Positions 53,133 through 62,211 of a stretch of 64,000 nt of DNA are shown piece after piece (position 1 is the stretch's first letter; each line of letters starts with the position of its first letter). Both the position numbers and the translations under genes were made by a program. Where the stretch lies: contig JBBQAM010000002.1 of assembly GCA_038316335.1 (NCBI GenBank), forward strand, positions 136,182 to 200,181, written 5' to 3'. This stretch comes from JALHST01 sp038316335 (GTDB taxonomy: Bacteria > Bacteroidota > Bacteroidia > Flavobacteriales > Flavobacteriaceae). Below the pieces are notes generated by a model. That model was given only the letters and a program-made list of their open reading frames with translations. It did not search any database and was not told the DNA's origin.

Positions 53133-53720
53133 AAACGTTGGCATGGTGGTTTGGTCATCAGCCGAAATTCCTTCTGACACGAATACCTTTTTAACCGTCT
53201 TAAGTAATATTTTAAGATCTAGTAAAAAGCTTTGATTTTCAACATAGTATACGTCAAAGGCAAATTTTTGGTCCCAGCTTATGGCGTTTCGGCCATTCAC
53301 TTGGGCCCACCCAGTTACGCCAGGACGTACGTTGTGCCGTAATTTTTGAAAGTCGTTATACAGTTCTAAATACGATACTAATAGCGGTCGTGGGCCTACT
53401 AAACTCATATCGCCTTTCACCACATTAAATAGTTGTGGAATTTCATCCAGGGAGGTCTTTCTCACAAAGGCCCCAACTCTTGTGATACGCAGGTAATCTG
53501 GCAGAAGCCGACCTTGATCGTCTTTTTTATCGTTCATCGATTTGAACTTGACAATGGTAAATATCCTACCATCCTTTCCTGGACGTTTCTGAAAATAAAA
53601 TGGATGTCCGTCATTGGCAAAATACAGCAATACTGTTATGGCCATAAGTATGGGCGAAATGAGGAGCAATCCGATCAAGGCTGCAAAAAAATCAACAATA
53701 CGTTTAAAAAAGGGATACAT
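53115..53720 (-). CDS. Phosphoglycosyl transferase (PglC/WcaJ-type sugar transferase)
   Basis: Initiating enzyme that transfers a sugar-1-phosphate from a UDP-sugar to undecaprenyl phosphate. At 201 residues it is the small monotopic PglC-like form: re-entrant membrane helix KRIVDFFAALIGLLLISPIL, then YFQKRPGKDGRIFTIVKFKS, VRKTSLDEIPQLFNVVKGDM (catalytic Asp-Glu dyad), SLVGPRPLLVSYLELY and RPGVTGWAQVNGRNAISWDQ. The last five codons (MGNGQ) are encoded by heptamer-repeat DNA, so the natural C-terminus may have been replaced when the repeat arrived. It is 23 bases downstream of the GT4 gene and should start synthesis of the polysaccharide repeat unit. Confidence 0.94.
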   Translation of the reverse strand: MYPFFKRIVDFFAALIGLLLISPILMAITVLLYFANDGHPFYFQKRPGKDGRIFTIVKFKSMNDKKDDQGRLLPDYLRITRVGAFVRKTSLDEIPQLFNVVKGDMSLVGPRPLLVSYLELYNDFQKLRHNVRPGVTGWAQVNGRNAISWDQKFAFDVYYVENQSFLLDLKILLKTVKKVFVSEGISADDQTTMPTFMGNGQ

Positions 53721-53743
53721 GCAGAGATTATTAGTTTTGATAT

Positions 53744-54952
53744 TTAGGGGTGATTCATTGCCACTGAATCAAAAACATCGGCAAATTTGTTGCAAAGAAT
53801 CGACTTGTCGTATTGGGTTTCTGCCATTCGTCTGGAATTTACCCCCATTTTTTTAAGTACATCAGGCGATTCCTTTAATTGGAGTAATTTTTTAACGAAA
53901 TCCTTGGGTGATTCGGGATCAACGAAGATACCGCATTCATTTTTTTCAACCAGATCTTTAGTCCAGCCATTGGAATTCACGATAATAGGTTTCCCTGCCG
54001 AAAGTGAATCGAACAATTTATTGGGTGAGTTGGTCGCCAGGATGGGGATATTACTGAAAGTAACTAATGAAACATCGCACATATTTACGATTTCCGAGGT
54101 ATTCTCCATATTAAAAATCCCCAAGTACTGAACATTCGTTAGCTTTTGTTGCAGTATGGATTCCTCAATATAGATCTGCTTCGATCCATTACCGATAAAA
54201 ATAAAATCGATATCCCTATTTTCCTTAAGCAAAGCGGCAGTTTCAATGATATACTCGATGGCATTTGCTTCGCCCATGGCTCCAAAATAAATTATTTTAA
54301 AGGTATTCGCATGAATACCTAATTCCTTCATAAGGGTGAGATTTGTTTCACGAGGCCAAAACTTGTCTATTTTAGACATGTTTGGGATCATACTCACTTT
54401 TTCAGCCGGTGTACCGACCTCGATCACCCCATCTTGCATGCCAGGGGATAAGGCGATAATGTGCGAAGCATTTTTGTAAATAGTCCGTTCGAACCATTTG
54501 GCTATTTTAATAGCCCGTTTGTTCGTAAGTCCGCCCATTTGTATCGGTACTTCGGGCCACAGGTCACGCACTTCGAAAATATAGGGAATCCTCCGGATTT
54601 TTTTCAGGACCAAGGCCGGAAAACCTATGGTCAGGGGGGTGGATGTTGCAATTACGAAATCGATGTCTTTTTCCCATAACGCGATATACGTCGAAACCAG
54701 CATAAAGTGGGCAAACGATTTTAATCGGGCAAATACCCCCATTGATTGGGAGTAATTCACTTTGAGTGTAATCAGGTTTATTCCTTCTACGACCGAACGT
54801 TCGATGCGTTTTTTTGCAGAACGGTCATAGCGTATCACCGTAATTTTATGGCCCCTTCGCATAAGTTCCAGGCTATTCCAATAGGAACGGGTCCCGCCCG
54901 GGATATCAGGAGTTTTAAAGTATTGGTGTAGGTAGAGTATGTGCATTCTCAA
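53744..54952 (-). CDS. Family 4 glycosyltransferase, WbuB-like
   Basis: GT-B retaining glycosyltransferase of 402 residues. N-terminal MHILYLHQYFKTPDIPGGTR (ATG 54946 is a possible start; the track of translation from 54952 adds two residues), then TSTPLTIGFPALVLKK, IPYIFEVRDLWPEVPIQMG, SPGMQDGVIEVGTPAEKVSM and the nucleotide-sugar end SPNKLFDSLSAGKPIIVNSN. The EVRDLWP motif is typical of WbuB/WbnE-like transferases that add N-acetylfucosamine-type sugars. Its start overlaps the acetyltransferase gene by 38 bases, so they are coupled. The likely job is adding an early sugar to the undecaprenyl-linked unit. Confidence 0.92.
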   Translation of the reverse strand: MRMHILYLHQYFKTPDIPGGTRSYWNSLELMRRGHKITVIRYDRSAKKRIERSVVEGINLITLKVNYSQSMGVFARLKSFAHFMLVSTYIALWEKDIDFVIATSTPLTIGFPALVLKKIRRIPYIFEVRDLWPEVPIQMGGLTNKRAIKIAKWFERTIYKNASHIIALSPGMQDGVIEVGTPAEKVSMIPNMSKIDKFWPRETNLTLMKELGIHANTFKIIYFGAMGEANAIEYIIETAALLKENRDIDFIFIGNGSKQIYIEESILQQKLTNVQYLGIFNMENTSEIVNMCDVSLVTFSNIPILATNSPNKLFDSLSAGKPIIVNSNGWTKDLVEKNECGIFVDPESPKDFVKKLLQLKESPDVLKKMGVNSRRMAETQYDKSILCNKFADVFDSVAMNHP

Positions 54953-55484
54953 TTTCGATTAACATTGTTTTTGCTTTTTCTGCATCAAAATTCCAGTAGT
55001 TCGATTTTTTTAAGACTTCGAAAAGTCGATCATCAAGTCTTTTTTTATAAAATTTGGCCGGACTCCCGAAATAGATTGAATTTTCGGGTATATCGGTATT
55101 TACAAAAGACATTGCCCCAATAACAGCGCAATCACCAATCGTCACACCCTGCTTTATGATACAGCCAGCGGCAATCCAGACATCATTGCCAATAGTAGTC
55201 ACTTTATTTGAAATACAGTGGTCACTCAATCGCGGTGAGGTACTCAGCCACCAATAGGAATGTTGCATCCCACCAATTTGTACTCCTGGTGCGATTGAAC
55301 AATAGTTGCCGATTGAAGTATTAATAATGACCGTATTACAGGCAATATAATTACCGATTCCTATTTTTGACTTTGAAATAAGCGAATTTTGACTGATGCG
55401 TGTAGTATAATGAATCGAATTCTTTTTTATCCTATCCAAAGGATATCGAAGTAATGATTTAAAATAAAAAAATATTTTTTTCAT
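54915..55484 (-). CDS. Hexapeptide-repeat O-acetyltransferase (CatB/LbH family)
   Basis: Left-handed beta-helix acetyltransferase of 189 residues. Hexapeptide runs are SKSKIGIGNYIACNTVIINT, SIGNYCSIAPGVQIGGMQHS (with the catalytic-type His) and TTIGNDVWIAAGCIIKQGVT, then GDCAVIGAMSFVNTDIPENS and the closing FGSPAKFYKKR. It transfers an acetyl group, probably to a sugar of the growing repeat unit, in the cytoplasm as a trimer. It overlaps both neighbours (4 bases with the upstream GT4, 38 with the downstream GT4), showing tight translational coupling in the cluster. Confidence 0.93.
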   Translation of the reverse strand: MKKIFFYFKSLLRYPLDRIKKNSIHYTTRISQNSLISKSKIGIGNYIACNTVIINTSIGNYCSIAPGVQIGGMQHSYWWLSTSPRLSDHCISNKVTTIGNDVWIAAGCIIKQGVTIGDCAVIGAMSFVNTDIPENSIYFGSPAKFYKKRLDDRLFEVLKKSNYWNFDAEKAKTMLIEIENAHTLPTPIL

Positions 55485-56605
55485 GAGCTGATCACTTTTT
55501 CATAGATCTGTAAATAGGTGTTGGCTATATTTACCCACCTAAATTTCTCAAAATCAATCTTGTCAAGTTCGTAAGTAGGGTAGTTTTTAATTATTTTTTC
55601 CAATGTACTTGCTATTTCGGAAATCGCTGCGCCATCACATTTTTCTCCTACATTAAAATCGAATACCCCATCAATGCCCTCGTTTTTAGAATAAAGTACC
55701 GGTAAACCTTGGGAAAGGGCCTCTATGTAAACCAATCCAAAGGTTTCACCCTTAGATGGCATCGCAAAGATATGGTTCTTCCGATAAATTGATTGTAAAA
55801 TATTTTTGTCCTTGATGGCCCCGAGATAATTGATTATTCCGCCATTTCTTTCAGAAAGTTCTTTTATAGTGGTCTCATCCTTGCCTCCCTCCCCAACAAA
55901 ATTGATTTCACAGGTCAAGCCCTTCTTATTAAGATCGAGGACGGCCATGGCCAGATTTACAATGTTTTTTCTTGAAATTAATCGACCAACAAACAAAATA
56001 CTACTTGGCTGTACATTCTTTTGTGGGGAAATGGAATTGAGCCAAAAATCATCGATACCATTGTAAACAATAACACATTTGTGTTCAAATGTAGATCTCC
56101 AGGCGCTGATCAAGCGATGGTTTAGAAAAGCCTGCTTTAAGGAATCACTAATAAACACAACGGTTGTAGCCTCTTTTAATATTTTGATTGCTGTATATAA
56201 GAGATCCTTTCTATATTTTAGGAAAACCTCAATGTCAGTGGCCCGAACGGCCACCACATATGGAATGTTGTATTTTTTTTTGATTTTTAAAGCCAAGCCT
56301 CCATCGCTGAAAAGTGTCGTTGCGTGCACCACATCAAAATCCTTTAAATCAGTTTTAGATTTTAAATCTTTAAACAAAAAGGAAATCTTACTCCTAAAAA
56401 GGAACCGATGGAGTTTATGGAGTTTTTTGGAATATACAATTTCGCTTTCCTTTACAGTAAAGTCTATTGTATTGTTTCCAATAGGTGTGCCTTCTCGTAC
56501 TGGATTATAAACTGTTTGTGAAACTGCCTTTTTATCTAGTGCCCTGTAGAGATTGCTGTGAACTTTTGTTAGGGAAAAATCATTCGTTATATGTAAAATC
56601 TTCAT
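55481..56605 (-). CDS. Family 4 glycosyltransferase
   Basis: GT-B glycosyltransferase of 374 residues. Recognised regions: ILHITNDFSLTKVHSNLYRA at the start, DVVHATTLFSDGGLALKIKK, YNIPYVVAVRATDIEVFLKY, SSILFVGRLISRKNIVNLAM and the E-x7-E region AMPSKGETFGLVYIEALSQG followed by LPVLYSKNEGIDGVFDFNVG. It is the first gene after the 572-base gene-free stretch, so a promoter should lie just upstream. AT-rich codon choice resembles the Wzy/Wzx genes more than the housekeeping half of the window. Donor sugar unknown. Confidence 0.93.
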   Translation of the reverse strand: MKILHITNDFSLTKVHSNLYRALDKKAVSQTVYNPVREGTPIGNNTIDFTVKESEIVYSKKLHKLHRFLFRSKISFLFKDLKSKTDLKDFDVVHATTLFSDGGLALKIKKKYNIPYVVAVRATDIEVFLKYRKDLLYTAIKILKEATTVVFISDSLKQAFLNHRLISAWRSTFEHKCVIVYNGIDDFWLNSISPQKNVQPSSILFVGRLISRKNIVNLAMAVLDLNKKGLTCEINFVGEGGKDETTIKELSERNGGIINYLGAIKDKNILQSIYRKNHIFAMPSKGETFGLVYIEALSQGLPVLYSKNEGIDGVFDFNVGEKCDGAAISEIASTLEKIIKNYPTYELDKIDFEKFRWVNIANTYLQIYEKVISS

Positions 56606-57177
56606 AAATATGGCTACTTATTCATAAATACGTATGTATGCTTTGTAATCCCTATGTATTTGCACCAAAATTGAGAATTTTATTTGGAAAGATCAAACCC
56701 CAACTACGAATAGTTATGGCAGATGGAAATTTCAATTGAAATAAGCATAGATGCCTTTAAAGTAATATCATAACTTTTTACAAGGAATATGCGGTCAATA
56801 GTGGTTCGAACTAACAGTTATATTCTATATGACTCATGTTATCGCAATTTATATCTATCCCAAATCATTGTTTATGTAACGTAATCATTTTTTAAAAATT
56901 GTTCTTTGCGACCTCGACTCCTTAAGTCTCATTATTCTATTTTTTGGTAATTTAAAGATCCTGTGCCATTATGACGAGCAAGGAACATACGTTGTATAAC
57001 AACGAAGAACTATCGCGAAATATCTGTTAAGTTTATACGACTACTATGTTACAGAAATTCATCGGTAGGATAATTTATGTATTTGTAATTGGAGGTAAAA
57101 TGTTTGGCTTATAATGGGTAGTGTAAAATACAAAATTGGTGCAAAGGGATATTTCTATTTAATTATTTAACGAGTTG
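56606..57177. other. Long gene-free stretch in the polysaccharide cluster
   Basis: A 572-base AT-rich region between the Wzy-like gene and the GT4 gene, both on the minus strand. No frame with coding character, no hairpin terminator, no exact minus-strand TAnnTTTG box and no repeat was recognised. It may hold a promoter and long leader for the downstream glycosyltransferase genes, or be the scar of a lost gene. Confidence 0.55.
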
Positions 57178-58350
57178 TTAAGCGGCACCATTTTGAGATG
57201 CTTCAAGTTGGGCCTTCATTGCCACCAAAGCTCCCATAACACTAAATAAAATCCACAAATCGGTTATCCCCGATGATTTCATGGCGTTCAAAAAAGCGAA
57301 TAAGAATAACATCCCGAATGCGTTATCCTTAAATGATATTTTTCGGAATATTGACAAGAAAAGTAGCAGAAAAATAAACAACCCGATTGATCCCAGTTCG
57401 AAAAAGCACTCCACCAAAACATTATGGGGATAGGATCTTTCATCGATTTTCTCATAAAGAATACCAAAACTACCATTGCCATTTCCGAAGAAGAAGGTTG
57501 ACAATTTTTCGAAAGGTTGGTAAAAAGCAAATCTCAGGCGATAAACCCGTTCTAAGGCCGAAGCATCTTCCCCGCCTAACAAGGATCCAAATCTTTTAAA
57601 GGTATTGGCAAGTAAGGCGTCTAATTTATTTGAATACAGGAAATAGGTCATAAAAAGGGCAACTGCTACGAAAATTGAATTCAAAATGATTTTAGGATTC
57701 AGCGATGAAATCTTATTCCTAGAAAGAAAGTAAAGCATAGTGACTAATATCATCATTACTAAGGGTCCTCTAGCGCCGGTTGCCACCAATAAGGCGAACG
57801 TAAAAATTTTCAGAAGTAGATTTTTCTGATAAAATAACAATAATAAAAAAAGTATTCCCAGCTGCATTCCAAAAACCAAGTAGGCATCCCTAATACTCAT
57901 AAACATTTCCGTACCACTTGATTTTATCTTCCAAACAATTGAATTCATGTAGACAAAATAAACCGATAGCGGTAAAACAATAATACAATAAAGCCTGATT
58001 AATAGGTTGAAGTTTATTTTTCGAATAAAAAAAGGATACAAAAAGAAAATTATGTTGGCAACAAAATAGAGGGTCTTGTCATATTTATAGCTCATTGATG
58101 GGGAATAGGCATTCGAAAAGATGAGCCATCCATAAAACAGAAAGATAAGGGTGATTATATGATATGAAAACTTGTTGAACGAATTATTCTTCTTGCGAAG
58201 GTTTAAGAAAATATCAAATAGAACGATCATCAGTAAATAGGGAGTAATTTCTATTTTGATAAACAATCGTATCATAATTGAAATCAAACCAATTGCCCAA
58301 GAAAAGAACAGAATATAAGTTTGATAATCAATCGTTTTTAGTCGTTTCAT
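57178..58350 (-). CDS. O-antigen polymerase/ligase-like membrane protein (Wzy-like)
   Basis: Polytopic membrane protein of 390 residues with about ten helices (ILFFSWAIGLISIMIRLFIK, NFLFYGWLIFSN-like LIFLFYGWLIFSN, LFILYPF-like IIFFLYPFFI, FTFALLVATGARGPLVMMIL). The long periplasmic loop carries YRLRFAFYQPFEKLSTFFFG, GNGSFGILYEKIDERSYPHN and VLVECFFELGSIGLFIFLLL, the typical R-x-x-x-x and H-N-x-x-x-E pattern of the Wzy_C/O-antigen ligase family. Role: polymerising undecaprenyl-linked units, or ligating them to an acceptor. It lies 1 base after wzx, supporting a Wzx/Wzy-dependent pathway. Polymerase versus ligase cannot be told apart from sequence alone. Confidence 0.88.
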   Translation of the reverse strand: MKRLKTIDYQTYILFFSWAIGLISIMIRLFIKIEITPYLLMIVLFDIFLNLRKKNNSFNKFSYHIITLIFLFYGWLIFSNAYSPSMSYKYDKTLYFVANIIFFLYPFFIRKINFNLLIRLYCIIVLPLSVYFVYMNSIVWKIKSSGTEMFMSIRDAYLVFGMQLGILFLLLLFYQKNLLLKIFTFALLVATGARGPLVMMILVTMLYFLSRNKISSLNPKIILNSIFVAVALFMTYFLYSNKLDALLANTFKRFGSLLGGEDASALERVYRLRFAFYQPFEKLSTFFFGNGNGSFGILYEKIDERSYPHNVLVECFFELGSIGLFIFLLLFLSIFRKISFKDNAFGMLFLFAFLNAMKSSGITDLWILFSVMGALVAMKAQLEASQNGAA

Positions 58351-58351
58351 G

Positions 58352-59638
58352 TCAACCTTTTGCTTTAGCGTTAACTATTGTATAAATCACAAAAAAATAA
58401 ACGGAGTATGATATCACGACACAATAGGTATAGCCTTTTATAAAATCAAGAAAATTCAATTTAAAAATGTAAATCATGCTAAAAAGCGCCAAGGTCATAA
58501 AGAAAAATCTGGAATACTGCCAAATCGCATTTAATTTGATTTTCCCTAGGGGTATCAAGATGGCTCCGCTAATCGGACTGACAACCATTTGAATCAAGAA
58601 TACCAGGGAAAGTATTTTTGCAATCTTGCCTGTCAAAACCCAATTTGACCCAAAAATAATAGGAACCAATGATTCACTAAAGAACCAAAGTGCTAAAAAT
58701 CCGGGTACTGCAATAGAGGATAATAAAAAAAATGTCTTTAGAAACGTACTTCGAACCAACCGATAGTTATTTTTATGTACGTCTTCGACTATTTTTTGAA
58801 AAAAGATACTGCTTACAGCTTGACTAATGAACGAAATAGGAGTTAGGACTACCATATTCGCCAATCCGAAAAAACCAACTTCGGCCTTAGAATAATAAAA
58901 ACCCAGGAAAAGCACCAGTATTTGTAAACTGATCACGTTAATAAAACTCGATGGCATATCATGTAGTGGGAATTCCTTGTACTTGTGCAATAACGATCTT
59001 AAATCATCAAATTTAAAATCTGGTATTTTGAACTTTGATAATCTGATCAAAAATAACATGCCAAGAACGATTCCCAAAATTTTACCAGAGGCCAGACCGT
59101 ATTCATTATTACCAATTAGAAAATAAAGTAAAAATGCAAAAATCAAATAGGTTATTGATTCGATAATCTTTGCAATGGCCTTGTTCTTAAACTTTTTTTG
59201 ACGAATAAACCAACTATCGAAAGTGCCAAACAAGGAATATGAAAATATAAAAACGGGTACTATATAAATAACATTATCAACCTTAAAGCTTCGCACAAAA
59301 AAATCCTTGAATATAAATAATATGAGAAATGCCAATGCCGTGGTAGCTGCGTTTATAAAAAAAATCAATACCATCAATTGCCTAACTTTCTCCTCCTCCT
59401 TTTCAATGACGATGGCCTGTCCTAATCGAAAGCTGCTAAAAACTAAAAACAACATACTGAGTGAAACCATTCCGGTTACTTCGGCAATGGCATTTTCATC
59501 ATAAAACCTAGATATCAAAGGACTAAAAATCAATGGGATGAGTTGGGCGATGAATACAATGCCCGCTTGGCCCACAATATTTTTGAGGTAATCGGTTTTT
59601 AAGAATACTTTGATTTTGGGCAATACTTCTTTAACCAT
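58352..59638 (-). CDS. Oligosaccharide flippase (Wzx-like)
   Basis: MOP-superfamily exporter of 428 residues with about twelve membrane helices. The family start is LKNIVGQAGIVFIAQLIPLI followed by SPLISRFYDENAIAEVTGMV and SFRLGQAIVIEKEEEKVRQL; later matches are YKEFPLHDMPSSFINVISLQ, FFGLANMVVLTPISFISQAV and SVFLIQMVVSPISGAILIPL-like FLIQMVVSPISGAILIPLGK. It flips the undecaprenyl-linked oligosaccharide across the inner membrane. It is preceded by 221 gene-free bases and followed immediately by the Wzy-like gene. Confidence 0.93.
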   Translation of the reverse strand: MVKEVLPKIKVFLKTDYLKNIVGQAGIVFIAQLIPLIFSPLISRFYDENAIAEVTGMVSLSMLFLVFSSFRLGQAIVIEKEEEKVRQLMVLIFFINAATTALAFLILFIFKDFFVRSFKVDNVIYIVPVFIFSYSLFGTFDSWFIRQKKFKNKAIAKIIESITYLIFAFLLYFLIGNNEYGLASGKILGIVLGMLFLIRLSKFKIPDFKFDDLRSLLHKYKEFPLHDMPSSFINVISLQILVLFLGFYYSKAEVGFFGLANMVVLTPISFISQAVSSIFFQKIVEDVHKNNYRLVRSTFLKTFFLLSSIAVPGFLALWFFSESLVPIIFGSNWVLTGKIAKILSLVFLIQMVVSPISGAILIPLGKIKLNAIWQYSRFFFMTLALFSMIYIFKLNFLDFIKGYTYCVVISYSVYFFVIYTIVNAKAKG

Positions 59639-59859
59639 CAGTGATTTCGGTAAGATTAATGCAAAGATGATTATAAAATTTAAAATTTATTCAAATTCAA
59701 GTCAACACTGCAAATAATATAATTCTTGTAATAATATTCCTTTGTTCGATGTGCACTTTGGCGTTTATCAATTGAAGGATATCGTTTTACACGATGCTCT
59801 TAGCTTTATTAACGAAATCAGAGAAGAATATTGTGACGTAGCTAAAGAATTATTGAAAT

Positions 59860-60633
59860 CTAATTTTTGCTTAAATAATCGAATAATTGCTGCGCTATTA
59901 ATTTATTGCCGCTGGCTGTATAATGATTATCGGGTAAGCGAAATTCAAGACCTAAATTTATTTCGATAATATCAAGTTGTATTCCATGCTGTCTTAAAAG
60001 GTCCGTTTTTAAGCCATCATGTAGTATCAAGACCGTATTTTGATAACTGTTATTGATTAATTTGTAATTCGGTTTCGAAAATCGACGTTTTTGTCTAATC
60101 TTTTGTCCCAACAAAGTGATCAACTTGAAGTCGATAGCAGGTGACTGGCTATTTTTTTTGTACCGTTCGGCATACATTAGGTCATTTGCACCTGTAATCA
60201 TTACAAACACTTTTTTAAATCCATTAAGGTTATACTGCTCATATATCTTATAATAATCATTAATGTTACCGCCTATTACTCCGAAATTATAAACCTTCCC
60301 ATTGGTTAGCTTCTCATCCAAAAAGAATGAAATTGAATTATAAACACCAGTTTGGTAGGATACAATAAATGAATCACCGATGATAGCAATGTCATTTGGC
60401 ATTATCGAATCCTTATAAAAGTCAATATGGGAATTGAATCCTATATTATTATTTTTATTAATTATTCTTTCGCCGTTGTCATTTCGATAATTGTTATCAT
60501 CTCCTGTCATGTTTAAAACAAAATTGAAAAAGGTCCGAAGTGAAAAAATCGAAGGAGATTTTTGATAGAGAAACTGAAATGTTAAGGCCGTCAGAAAAAT
60601 AAAGAAAAGCAACTTTACTAAAAATTGTTTCAT
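59860..60633 (-). CDS. SGNH hydrolase-fold protein, partner of MBOAT (cassette 1)
   Basis: Protein of 257 residues with an N-terminal anchor/signal (FLVKLLFFIFLTALTFQFLY) and an SGNH/GDSL fold facing the periplasm. Block I is NDIAIIGDSFIVSYQTGVY (Ser), block III VFVMITGANDLMYAERYKK (the Asn), and block V near the end LPDNHYTASGNKLIAQQL (Asp-x-His). With the triad intact it may be an acyltransferase or deacylase, as in AlgJ/AlgX/PatB-type partners of MBOAT proteins. Its gene starts 3 bases after the MBOAT gene. The acyl group moved is probably acetyl. Confidence 0.87.
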   Translation of the reverse strand: MKQFLVKLLFFIFLTALTFQFLYQKSPSIFSLRTFFNFVLNMTGDDNNYRNDNGERIINKNNNIGFNSHIDFYKDSIMPNDIAIIGDSFIVSYQTGVYNSISFFLDEKLTNGKVYNFGVIGGNINDYYKIYEQYNLNGFKKVFVMITGANDLMYAERYKKNSQSPAIDFKLITLLGQKIRQKRRFSKPNYKLINNSYQNTVLILHDGLKTDLLRQHGIQLDIIEINLGLEFRLPDNHYTASGNKLIAQQLFDYLSKN

Positions 60634-60636
60634 AAC

Positions 60637-62064
60637 TTAAAATGTAAAATAAATAAAATCATTTTGGTTAACACCGAAGTATTTTACAACTTGAAACGTT
60701 AAAAAAAGATATATAGCCCACCTAAGTATACGATAATTTGACATTTTATGAAGTCTTTCATCTTTTCTAAAACCCCACTCAAAAAGCAGAAAAACAACTA
60801 TAAATCCAATGCCCTGTAAGTTTGAGCGTGGAATATCAATATTAAAAAACATCCTTGATAAGTATTCAAGGGACTTCGTTAGATTTTCACTACGAAAAAA
60901 GACCCAGCCGACTAGGACAACTAAAAAAGTACTGGTCATTTGATACATCTCAATAATAGATGGAAACCATGAATTTTCTGCAACTACAGATGTTGTAAAT
61001 TTTCTATTGGCACTAAAAACAAAAGATGGAATATAGAATATGGCATTGAGGAGTCCCCAAAAAATAAAAGTCCAATTTGCACCATGCCAAAATCCACTTA
61101 CTAGGAATACTATAAAAATGTTCCTTAATGCTGTCCATTTGGAGCCTTTAGACCCTCCTAGAGGTATATAGAGGTAATCTCTGAACCAAGTTGACAACGA
61201 AATATGCCATCTTCTCCAAAATTCACCAATGTTTCTTGAAAAATAAGGGAACTTAAAATTTGACATTAGTTCAAAACCAAAGAGTTTAGATGTCCCAATG
61301 GCAATATCGGAATAGCCACTAAAATCACAATAAATTTGAAATGCGAAGTATATTATCCCTAGCCATAGCGTTCCTCCGCCTAGATGGTCATAAGAATCAA
61401 ATATTTCATTGACATAGGGTGCCAATGAGTCTGCGACAACCACCTTCTTAAACAGGCCCCAAATAATTAACCTTAAACCCTGCACGGCCTGATCATAATT
61501 AAATTTACGGCTATTTAAAATTTGTGGGAGGAGGTTCTTCGCCCGCTCTATTGGCCCGGCTACCAATTGGGGGAAAAAAGCGACAAAAGAAGCAAATGAA
61601 ATGAAATCTTTGGTTGGTTTGAGGGATTTTCGGTAAATATCAACCGTATATGACATTGTTTGGAACGTATAGAATGAAATACCAACGGGTAGGATAATAT
61701 TCAACGTCCATATACTTTCAATTTTGTATCCTATTGAAGCAAAAAGGTCTATCCAAGATGTAACAAAGAAATTATAGTATTTAAATACGCCTAAAACACC
61801 AATATTAAAGAGGATACTTACCCATAAGAATAGCTGTCTTTTCAGACCGCTCTCAGATTGATATACCTTTAGACCGATTATGTAGTCAACGAATGTAGAT
61901 AAGAATATGAGCGCTAAAAAACGATAGTCCCACCATCCATAAAAAATATAGGAACTAATTAATATTAAATAGTTTTGATATTTTATGTTCCCTTTAAATA
62001 CAAACCAATATAGTATGAAAACGGTAGGAAGGAAAATTAGGAATTCAAACGAATTGAAAAGCAT
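60637..62064 (-). CDS. MBOAT family O-acyltransferase, AlgI-like (cassette 1)
   Basis: Multi-pass membrane O-acyltransferase of 475 residues, similar to AlgI/DltB-like proteins that pass acyl groups across the inner membrane to exopolysaccharides. Conserved segments: LPVGISFYTFQTMSYTVDIY, FFPQLVAGPIERAKNLLPQI, FQIYCDFSGYSDIAIGTSKL, GEFWRRWHISLSTWFRDYLY, PLGGSKGSKWTALRNIFIVF and the catalytic-His motif VSGFWHGANWTFIFWGLLNA. Both conserved His residues (W-R-R-W-H and F-W-H-G-A-N-W) are present. It is followed by its SGNH partner, and it closely resembles the truncated MBOAT gene at the window edge. Confidence 0.95.
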   Translation of the reverse strand: MLFNSFEFLIFLPTVFILYWFVFKGNIKYQNYLILISSYIFYGWWDYRFLALIFLSTFVDYIIGLKVYQSESGLKRQLFLWVSILFNIGVLGVFKYYNFFVTSWIDLFASIGYKIESIWTLNIILPVGISFYTFQTMSYTVDIYRKSLKPTKDFISFASFVAFFPQLVAGPIERAKNLLPQILNSRKFNYDQAVQGLRLIIWGLFKKVVVADSLAPYVNEIFDSYDHLGGGTLWLGIIYFAFQIYCDFSGYSDIAIGTSKLFGFELMSNFKFPYFSRNIGEFWRRWHISLSTWFRDYLYIPLGGSKGSKWTALRNIFIVFLVSGFWHGANWTFIFWGLLNAIFYIPSFVFSANRKFTTSVVAENSWFPSIIEMYQMTSTFLVVLVGWVFFRSENLTKSLEYLSRMFFNIDIPRSNLQGIGFIVVFLLFEWGFRKDERLHKMSNYRILRWAIYLFLTFQVVKYFGVNQNDFIYFTF

Positions 62065-62211
62065 CTTATTTAGTTAAAAATCAAGATATTCAAATATAGT
62101 ACTTGAATTGAGTTTACAATAAAATAGTAGATAACATTGCAAAAAGTAATAAGTGTATGATATAAAAAAACAACTGTCCGATTCGGTTTTTATCTAGTTT
62201 AAAATGTATAC

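Noticed and set aside
52821..53235. Several frames of 76-85 codons across the composite repeat, on both strands
   Set aside because: They exist because the 75-bp unit is a multiple of three and lacks stops; the translated repeats have no protein-like character.
59742..59969. 75-codon plus-strand frame with TTG start beside wzx
   Set aside because: Its last half is antisense to the SGNH gene and it has no family resemblance; the residue pattern looks plausible, so I keep it only as a note.
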